15,664 bases of DNA from Jimgerdemannia flammicorona (lineage: Eukaryota > Mucoromycota > Endogonomycetes > Endogonales > Endogonaceae): assembly GCA_003990745.1 (NCBI GenBank), contig RBNI01003538.1, positions 1 through 15,664 of the forward strand, given 5' to 3'. The position numbers and the translations under genes were made by a program. Positions 7,201-14,500 of this stretch are shown one piece after another. The first letter of the stretch is position 1. Every line of letters starts with the position of its first letter. A model generated the notes under the pieces. The model was not told the origin of the DNA, ran no database searches, and saw nothing but the letters and a program-made list of their open reading frames with translations.

Positions 7201-9178
7201 CCGTTCAACAACGGAGACGACGGATTCGGTATCAATAATGGTAATGTCGGTTTCGGTATCAGCTATGGTAATGTCGGTTTCGGTATCAACAATAGTAATG
7301 TCGGTTTCGGTATCAACAATGGTAATGTCGGTTTCGGTATCAACAATGGTAATGTCGGTTTCGGTATCAACAATGGTAATGTCGGTTTCGGTATCAACAA
7401 TGGTAATATCGGTTTCGGTATCAACAATGGTAATGTCGGTTTCGGTTACGGTCTCTTCAGTGGAAACACTCGGCGACGGGAATCCAACGAGAATCTTGCC
7501 ACGGCTGACAGCGCGTTTGCCAAAGACGGGGACGAGGAAGGACCAAGTGTAGATGTCAAAGGATTGCTTCTCAAGGTCGTGGACGCTGAAGATATCAAGG
7601 TCGCCAAAAGTGGTCTCCTTGGCGCCAAGATAGTACGATTTGTTGGATAGGGAGTAGATGTGGCCCTCGGCGTTAAGGGCCCACTGCTGGGTGGCGGAAT
7701 CCTTATCGGACTTAGCGTGGGATTGGATCAACACACCCTTTTCGATCGTCAGGTACAGAGAGGAACGCTTGTTGACCAGGTAGCCTTCGTGGTAAGACCA
7801 CAGCTGGCTTTCCCACTGCTGCTTGTTGAGACGGTGCAACGAAGTCTTGGCGCCGTGCTCGATGGAGGCGTTCTCGACACCTAAGACGTACTCGCCGGAA
7901 AGACGGATGTAGAACCAACCTTCTGGGAACTCTGCGGTGGTCACGGCCACTGTGCGGATGTCGGTCACGGCGGTGACGGCCTCGCTCTCTTCGATCGTAT
8001 CGCTCTCGGTCTCAGTGACGCTGATGGTAGACTGCTTGTCGGAGGCGGAGCCTTCAATGAGATCGTCAGAACCCACTGCTGCGATGGCCCAATCGAAACG
8101 GTGTTCCGGCCACGTGTCGTGGAACCTGTAGGAGACGAGGTGAAGAATGGTTAGAGTCGGCGATGGTGTGTGAAAGGAGTGAAGAATACGCGAAAGTGGG
8201 GCAGTTTCTCGAGTACTATACCTTTCTCGGGGTCCGATGCCGGACCCGGCGTCTTGTTGATGAGCATGCGGTTCTCGGTTGGCCAGGAGTTCTGGAATTG
8301 CCAGAGTTGGTTGTTGTAGTCCCTTTGGCCGCATCGCGTCGACGGTCAACTTGGTGCCGACAACGGTCGAACCTCCCTCAACGCCTAGAAGGAGCCCTGG
8401 GAATTCGTCGGGGAATGTGCCTTCAGTGTTTGCCGCGGTCTCGGGCGTCTGAGGTTTGACGAAATCGGCATCTTAATCCGAGAGAGGTTGATTGTTAGTG
8501 GCAAAATCGAGAGAAACAACACGGTTGATTCAATCGAGCGCGCCGGACTCGGATTGTCAAAAGAAACGGCTCTGCTCGAAAAACATACCAATAGCGGGAA
8601 TGATAAAGTTCCATCGCTGTTCCTTTTTGTCCTTCCTGCCCTGCAATTGCAGATTCACGTGAGCGCCTTCGCGCTTGCCAAAAATGCGCGCCTTGAAGCC
8701 GAGCATCAGGGTCGGCTTTGACAGAACGTAGATGTGGCCCTCATTGGTGAGGCCGAACTGCTGGTTTATATTCTCTTCCGCTCCCTTGGCGGGCCATTGG
8801 ATAATTTCAGTTGATGGTTTCAAGTTGCCTAATGGAATGATCATCAATGGTAATCATTTTCTACAATCGAGACTGAGGGCGTCCACGTGTGTTCCATCCA
8901 TATACAATAATAATGTACGTGACGAGTTCGAAAGATATCTTACCCATCTTTACATCCAATACCAGGTTGCTCTTCTTGTTGATGAGGGTGCCATCGTTAA
9001 ACTTCCAAAGTTGGCTTTCGTAATCTTCCTTTTTCAGCGTCGCAGTGACAATGTTATCTCCCGCCTTGATAGAGCCACCCTCGACATCGAGCACGAGGGA
9101 GCTAGCCCGGTTCTTGATGTAGAACCAGCTCTCGGGGAATTTCCCTTGACGGAGAGGAGGGGAAGGAGAGGAGAACAT
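3174..9178 (-). CDS. gene A: lectin-KH-macro-WWE-PARP (mono-ADP-ribosyltransferase) protein
   Basis: My gene model has 12 exons on the minus strand: 9178-8944, 8828-8589, 8471-8222, 8125-6440, 6365-6095, 6002-5295, 5157-4879, 4801-4103, 4008-3846, 3746-3652, 3570-3459 and 3253-3174. All phases agree and give 1605 residues plus TAG. The ATG at 9178 is the nearest in-frame Met before the first lectin repeat; a pyrimidine tract ending in CAAG follows it, so an upstream exon is possible. Residues 14-157 are lectin repeat 1, about 178-260 a damaged repeat 2, 308-444 repeat 3, 469-540 eight TETDITI repeats, 545-894 KH-like units, 895-1060 macro, 1119-1199 WWE, 1255-1400 two KH-like units and 1408-1605 the PARP catalytic domain. 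Some donors are weak (GTTGGT, GTGTGT), but the same positions are used in gene B. It probably binds ADP-ribose and nucleic acid and mono-ADP-ribosylates targets; the ligand of the lectin is unknown. No signal peptide is seen, so a cytosolic or nuclear site is likely. Confidence 0.8.
4271..4708 (-). repeat. gene A: two tandem in-frame copies of a 219-bp KH-like unit
   Basis: Two 73-residue units (4490-4708 and 4271-4489) follow each other without a gap. Both hold KLKTEFIPMTGPW, a helix with RDAAVRMIA, the strand pair VDV-F and ENTIKLTG, and a helix ending EVYKWAFDK, a pattern like a KH or KH-like nucleic-acid-binding fold. They differ at only a handful of residues, so the duplication is young. 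Gene B has a single unit at the same place, and the matching exon is exactly 219 bp shorter (480 against 699 bp). Confidence 0.85.
4951..5330 (-). other. gene A: WWE domain, split by one intron
   Basis: YQWFWMEDVGGK at the end of one exon joins HYKGEQWIMYDRDQ, IDIENAYNKW and, further on, EILFSKEGHFQRNTKTNYKR in the next. Trp, Trp, acidic residue, then W-xx-Y, IE-AY, and Q-N-T-R towards the end is the WWE pattern, which in other proteins binds iso-ADP-ribose or ADP-ribose chains and occurs in PARPs and ubiquitin ligases. It sits between macro and catalytic domains as in PARP14. The intron (5158-5294) carries a microsatellite. Confidence 0.82.
5181..5224. repeat. T-run plus (AAAAT)n microsatellite in the gene A WWE intron
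   Basis: A run of about 13 T (5185-5197) is followed by A-rich sequence and then AAAAT repeats. It lies in the intron that splits the WWE domain, at the position where both homologous introns of gene B carry other microsatellites. Confidence 0.9.
5505..6002 (-). other. gene A: macro domain
   Basis: The exon begins right after a TAG acceptor with LVCANIVHEAVDAIVNSAD, then GGSIAKAIANAAGQQLRDEC, GHALVTTAGDL, KYVVHVVGPMWSSG, CKTVALPLIG and FPHEKGAKIIVDAV. Order and spacing are those of macro (A1pp) domains, which bind or hydrolyse ADP-ribose. VNSAD stands where VNAAN is common, GGS replaces the GGG loop, and the second phosphate loop reads IGAAFCGFP instead of the usual small-residue ISxGxxG. 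Binding is plausible; hydrolase activity is uncertain. Confidence 0.87.
6095..7200 (-). other. gene A: KH-like units before the macro domain
   Basis: Residues of about 545-894 contain repeated alpha/beta units: IKSIKSQYLQRYKIAELNAI with DSITLKGPTKDVPKAMDAV; a second with NNVVVQYSRK and ITIRIVVSG; a third with FEISILNDFNVSLNF and VVEVSGETNKM; and a last one spanning the intron at 6366-6439, with AEIILTQRDKIKKIEQNHCV. Helix, short loop, and strands ending in a V-L-x-G edge recall the many divergent KH domains recognised in PARP14-type proteins. Gene B shares only the part from about 6564 downwards. Domain borders are approximate. Confidence 0.55.
7231..7446 (-). repeat. coding minisatellite: eight 27-bp units (TETDITIVD)
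   Basis: Eight consecutive 27-bp units encode TETDITI followed by VD, AD or ID. The copies are nearly identical in nucleotides as well as in protein, so the array expanded recently and its number may vary between strains. It links lectin repeat 3 to the KH-like part. The alternating Thr/Ile/Asp pattern suggests beta strands or an extended linker. No such array exists in gene B. Confidence 0.93.
7519..7929 (-). other. gene A: lectin repeat 3 (ricin-B-like trefoil)
   Basis: FPEGWFYIRLSGEYVLGVE opens the unit. WESQLWSYHEGYLVNKRSS, QQWALNAEGHIYSL and YTWSFLVPVFG follow, with the Q-x-W spacing of ricin-B-type beta-trefoils. All sits in one exon. Family members bind sugars; the ligand here is unknown. 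Confidence 0.75.
8071..8415 (-). other. gene A: damaged lectin repeat 2
   Basis: The start (TFPDEFPGLLLGVEGGS) and the end (HRFDWAIAAVG) of a lectin repeat are present, but the middle is missing and an intron (8126-8221) lies between them. From 8322 to 8222 the lectin-like reading (QLWQF, RMLINKT) is in the +1 frame because of an extra G in the GGG at 8321-8323. In the phase-consistent frame this stretch yields 33 unrelated residues, and the splice returns to the lectin frame. Either the repeat is decaying while the whole ORF stays open, or the extra G is a sequencing error. Confidence 0.6.
8589..9139 (-). other. gene A: lectin repeat 1 (ricin-B-like trefoil)
   Basis: FPESWFYIKNRASSLVLDVE, then YESQLWKFNDGTLINKKSN, then across the intron (8829-8943) NQQFGLTNEGHIYVL and QRWNFIIPAIG. 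Three Q-x-W-like subrepeats over about 145 residues make one beta-trefoil. The exon junction GAT GTA AAG ATG G / GC AAC keeps frame. Confidence 0.78.
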
Positions 9179-9630
9179 GTAGTGTGGGTTGCGTGAAGAA
9201 GAAGGGGAACGCGGGTGGGTTTTGGAATATATTACGAGCGGGCGTGTGCCCAAGTGTCAAATGTTGAATGGATGCTGCGGTCTTTGGGGCAGAGTGACGA
9301 ACGGTACAGCTGCGCCATTCGTGACGTGAACTTATATATAATACTCTAAGCAATGAACTTTCAATACTCTCAATGCAGCAATGGATTCTCTCTACAGATC
9401 GATTCCTTCGGGTCGAGGTCTGATTAACAGTCACATTTATCATCAAAATACGGTTGGCTACATTGTTTCTTGGGAACAATGCTGCTAACGATGGAATACA
9501 TCCATTTTTTGCATCACTACTTTAATGCCGTAAATAACTCCAAAAATATAATCCAATTGTAATGGTAGAAATCAAAGATAGAAGAGGAAAAAGGCGGAGA
9601 ATCATAAAGACTGCATAGAGGAGCTCAATG
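9179..9630. other. intergenic region between the stop of B and the start of A
   Basis: It holds the presumed 5' leader and promoter of gene A (upper part on the minus strand) and the 3' end of gene B. The last 100 or so bases before 9631 align with the 3' flank of gene A (3060-3173), so the duplication includes some 3' flank. No canonical AATAAA is seen close behind either stop. CpG is present throughout, unlike the region left of gene A. Confidence 0.6.
9332..9340 (-). promoter_or_regulatory. possible TATA box of gene A
   Basis: Minus-strand TATATATAA, about 155 bp before the proposed ATG at 9178. The position allows a leader of roughly 120 bases. It is the only good TATA-like element in this spacer; function is inferred. 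Confidence 0.35.
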
Positions 9631-10739
9631 CTACTTGTAAGTGATGAGATATTTCGGGTAGAATCGTCCAGGCGAGTAAACAATGTATACGTTGCTTCCG
9701 TTAGTGATTCCTAAAAAAGGAAAGTGTGGATTTAGACATGCTTGAACTCGAAGAAATATTCATGGAATGAAAGTTGACGAATAGTGCTCGCAATTCGAAT
9801 TAAAAAGTCTGCAAAAACAGTTTGAAAGGACTGCTCAGCCCTTTGCGGACCACTTTTTGATTCGAATTGGGAGCACTCGCCACGAAGTCGTTTGGTTGGG
9901 TTCAGTATGCAATTCCTACTAGAATTGGCCAAAATCCTTACCGTTGACTGAGTCATATCGCTCGTTCTTGAAATTTCCGGTTTGCTTCGCTTTTGCTGGA
10001 GGAAAGGTGATCGAATTGTCTGGCGGTAGAGTTATCGAATCTCCCGTGATAACCTATATTGTCATTTGGGAACATTTGAGTATGTATAATATTCTTGATT
10101 TCACAAGAGTCACGGTGATACGATGTGGGACGCAAACACTCACGTCGGCTAAGAGGAACTGCTTATTCTCACTCACGAATGCATAGCGATCGGAGTAAGA
10201 TGCGTTCACGGCAAAGTAGCAGCCATTACCCCACATACCTAGCCCATGTAGAAAAGATTGCGTTTAGTAATGCACAAGGATTCGGAATGGTGGGCGACGG
10301 TTTGAGACCGGATTCATAAAGAAAATGATCTCTCACCCTTCGCCGAGAATCTGGGGTCAAACCCTTCCTCGCTCTCGTAGATGTCACTGGGCAACGTGCT
10401 CCTCGTGCCATGGAAGAGTGATCTAACGTTTACCAGACCCCCGTTTTTATTCGATAATTGCCGATGATTGTGCTGGTACTCGAACCACAAGTGTCGGTTC
10501 TGCGTGGGGTGCGAAAATGATTAGTTGATGAACATTTCCTATGTTATATTTATAGCCGAAGCGAAGAAACAAATTATATAAATGATACGAACTTGAACAC
10601 GCTCGATCTTCTGGATGGAGGCATGCGGCATTGTCTGGCATACGCGCGCGACCACGGTTTGCCACTCCTTACTCGTGGCGCTCAACGGCACCAACAAACA
10701 GTTCACCTTTTCATCAAACTTGTCCCAGTCCTTCGGTAG
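9631..10739 (-). other. gene B: PARP catalytic domain, triad H-Y-V
   Basis: LPKDWDKFDE opens the domain; KIERVQ is spliced to NRHLWFEYQ. SLFHGTRS holds the His (10410-10412), MWGNGCYFAVNASYS the Tyr (10216-10218), and the last exon gives SNVYIVYS and YPKYLITYK. The third triad position is Val (9688-9690). All five exon lengths from the second one on (163, 95, 112, 80) equal those of gene A. A mono-ADP-ribosyltransferase is predicted. Confidence 0.88.
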
Positions 10740-11121
10740 TTCTTTTTCGATGTTGGCTGACTTATCAAATGCCCACTTGTACACCTCTGCCAGCGTGGTG
10801 TCCACAAACCCCTCATGCCCCATCAGTTTGATCGTATTCTCCTTGGAATTGAACTCCACGTCCACGTACAGACGTCCGGCGATCATCCAAATGGTTGCTT
10901 CACGCTCCGCCAGGTCAATTTTCTCCCAGGGCCCCGTCATGGGAATAAACTCGGTCTTTAGCTTCACAAGGGATTCCAGTTCTTTGGCGGCCGCCGCGGT
11001 ATCGACACACGCACCCGTGATCACGATTTCCACGAGCTCTTTCCAATATTTGTAGTCGACGGGGGTGGGATTCTGAATACACAGAAAAATCATTCGGCGT
11101 TAGTAAGCTATCTCTGTCAGG

Positions 11122-11158
<37 letters not shown>

Positions 11159-11486
11159 TCTCTGTCAGGAGGTCGCAATTCGTATCGAACCTTGCCGTTA
11201 TTCGACGTAACTTGTGTGCTCAGCAGATCTGCATTGGCCATTATTGGTATGGTGATATCTTTGCGCATGATGGACCGCTTGTAATTGGTATTTGTATTCT
11301 TCTGAAAGTGGCCCTCTTTACTAAACAGGATCTCGTAATTGACCCCAACCGCAGCGACCATCGGAATTGAGGCACTCACGGCGCCCGGGGCACACCACTT
11401 GTTGTAGGCGTTCTCGATATCAATGTTTTGATCACGATCATACTTGATCCATTGCTCTCCTTTGTAGTGCTGAGGGTCAGAATTAT

Positions 11487-11524
<38 letters not shown>

Positions 11525-14500
11525 CGGAGGATGTGTAAAAGAGAACGCAGTTGTTGGTATAAAACACACATCACGAGCACTTACTTTTCCTCTAACATCC
11601 TCCTTCCAGAACCACTGGTATGGGAGAGATTGGAATGTTGGCATGGCAGGCGTGGGATTCTGAATACGCAGAAAAACATTCCGTATTAGTATGCCATCAG
11701 TGTCACAGGAGATCACAATTTGTATCGTGTAGCCGCAAACCTTATTATTCAATACAACTCGTGGGCTCAGCAGATCTGCTTACCGTTATTGGTATGGTGA
11801 TATCTTTGCGCATGATGGACCGCTGGTAATTGGTACTTGTATTCCTCTGAACGTGTCCCTGTTCACCGAACAGGATTTCGTAGGTGACCACAGACGTGAC
11901 ACCGCCGACAATTTTCACCGAAGTAATCACGGGGATTGAGACCCTCGCGGGGCCCGGGGTACTCCACTTGTTGTAGGCGTTCTCGATAGTAATATTTTGG
12001 TCACGATCATACTTGATCCATTGCTCTCCTTTGTAGTGCTGGGGGTCGGAAATTTAACGAATTATTATTATTATTATTATTATTATTTTTTTTAAAAAAA
12101 AAAAAAAAAATTAATCAGTAAAAGAGAATAAGGCCGTCGTTGGTATGAAGCACACTCCACGAGCACTTACCTTTCCTTGAACATCCTCCTTCCAGAACCA
12201 CTGGTATCGGAGAGGTTGGGATGTTGGCATGGATAGAACGCTTGAATCACCTAGACCCGTGGTAATCTCATCGTTTTCTATTTCTTTCCATTTCTCCGAG
12301 AGCACTTTTCTGAGTATTCGATATACTTCCGTCGAATTCTGTTGATTGACACCCTCGAGATTAACACCTTCTCTATCCTTTGTCGGTGCCCCTTTCACCG
12401 CCTGTTCGGGCTTAAAGTCGATGATGCGCACTTTGTGAATCTGCGTTTTCGGCAAAGTTCGCATGACGGCATTCACAATGATCTTTGCGCCCTTCTCATG
12501 TGGAAATCCAGAGAGGCCCATGCTGATGGGCGGCAGGGCAACAGTCTTGCACCCTTTCGTGTTTGCCAGCAACAGGGCGTTGGTGATGGCCGCGTGCAGG
12601 AGCTCTTCCTTCTTTTTCGTACCAGAGGACCACACGGGTCCATTGACGTGTATGACGTATTTCACGCCTTTCGTTTGCAAGTCGCCGGCCGTTGTTACGA
12701 TCGCATGCCCTTTCGTCATAGTGCCGTGCTGCGCAATGTAGTTCTTGCATTCGTCGCGAAGTTGCTGACCAGCGGCATCGGCGATCACTTTGGCAATGCC
12801 ACGCCCATGTTCGAGCCTCGCGCTAGCCGAGCTCACGATCGCGTCAACGGCTTCGTGAGCAATGTCTCCATAGACGAGCTACCAAACGCGATACAAAATG
12901 ACGAAATAGAGCAATGTGAGCGAATTGCAATACCACGACGTGACTGGTTTCGTGCGTGCGATAGATAAATCTAGTAAATCAACTTTACCAACCTCGATAG
13001 CTTGATTAGTTGCCGGGATTATCACACCGAAATCCATTTCCGGAGGAAGGATTTCGACGCAGTGTTGTTGTTCAATTTTCGTAACCTTATCTCTTTGCGC
13101 CAAAATGATCTCTGCCCGCTGACGGTCGATTCGTACTGGAGACGATTGCAACTCAGATATAACCTTGTCAGCATATGTCTTGAAACTGGCAAAAGCCTTG
13201 TCGATAGTGTTGCGTGCGCCAGAAATTTTGTATGAAAGGCAGTCGTCATTCCTTTCTGGTTTGATGCTGTGAACATAATGAATATTAATTAAATAGATGA
13301 AGATAGTTTCACATTATTTCCGTTCATCATTCAAATCATGCACACAAGAGACCCGATCACAAGATTACACTTACCGCATATTATGCTGCATGGCGATCGC
13401 GTCAATTTCTTTTTCATCTTTCCGTTTCTCAAACCATAAGCTGTAGCGGACGTCAGGAAACGTGTATGATCGCGAGGCACTTTCATTTTCCAGCAAAGTG
13501 GCCACGTTGACCTTGTCTGACACATCAACCACCTCATCTTTAACACCAGGGCCCACAACTGAAATGCCGGCGCTGATGCTAGTCCCGATGCCCGAAGCAA
13601 CCACACCGGAGACGACACCGGAGACGACAGCGGAACCAGCAGACTTGGTAACATCAATGGCACCGGAGCCAACGGTGACGACACCAGAGCCGACAGCGGA
13701 ACCAATGGACTTGGTAACATTAATGGCATCGGATCCAACGATGGCGACACCAGAGCCGACGACCTTGATTTCATCATAGGCAGTACCACGAACGAACTTG
13801 GCACCATCGGCGACACCGTGGACGGCACCGGATGCGACACTACCAACAACACCAGCAATAGCACCGAACCAGCTGCCGTCGGACTTGGGCATATCCTTCT
13901 GGGCAATAGCGACTCCGCCTACGATTTCAGCCGTCTTCTCTTCGACAATATCGGCTTCCTTAATGATCTCGGTGACGGACGTTCCACTACCAGATCCGAT
14001 GATGATGCCACTAGGGCCAGCAACGTCCACCTTTTCTGCCACGATGTCAACTTCCTTGACGATGTCGATCTCCTTGATGATCTCGGTGATGGAGGTTTCG
14101 TTGCCAGATCCGATGACGACGCCACGAAGGGCAGCAACATTCACTTTCTCGCCGACGATGACAGTTTCTTGCCCGACCTCTCCGATATCGACCCCCTCCT
14201 TGTCGCCGAGGCTAACACCGAGCTCCTCGACGGTGGTAATGGTATCGGTCTCGGTTATCACTTCGACGATTTCTTCGACCTTCTTCGTGCTCGAGTCACC
14301 ACCGACGACGACGTCTTCTTCCTCCACCTTGACAACCTCGGTTTGGCCGATAGTAACGATTTCCTCCTTGGCATCTGTTACAAAGAAGTATGCGATTTTA
14401 GAATGAGTTATTTGGCACTGTAGGTTCAACGGAAGAAACCCCCCGGGATACGCAATATTAGAAGATAAATTACATACCCGTCAACGACAAGATCTTCTCA

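Larger units (their letters stand above)
9510..13496 (-). repeat. tandem duplication: this block repeats 3050-6564
   Basis: Exons, introns and about 100 bp of 3' flank of gene B align with those of gene A. Exon lengths are identical (80, 112, 95, 163, 279 and 708 bp) except for the WWE and KH-like copy number and a one-codon difference in the 271/274-bp exon. Homology stops inside an exon at about 13496 (B) and 6564 (A). Confidence 0.88.

Noticed and set aside
7231..7446. CRISPR-like array of 27-bp repeats
   Set aside because: The units are contiguous with no spacers and are in frame inside a coding exon of a fungal gene.
7175..7552. + strand frame with repeated VSVSTMVMS
   Set aside because: It is the antisense of the TETDITIVD array in gene A and only reflects the 27-bp periodicity.
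3174..9178. Ricin-like toxin gene
   Set aside because: Only the carbohydrate-binding B-type trefoil pattern is present; no A-chain-type N-glycosidase domain is seen, and the back half is a PARP-type enzyme.
9102..9479. Minus-strand frame covering the presumed gene A promoter
   Set aside because: It starts at a non-ATG codon or lies in another frame than the lectin exon and overlaps the TATA-like site; no family resemblance is seen.
13462..14423. Long + strand frames opposite the gene B repeats
   Set aside because: They are shadows of GC-rich repeats; the minus strand has matching phases, splice sites and homology to gene A on both sides.
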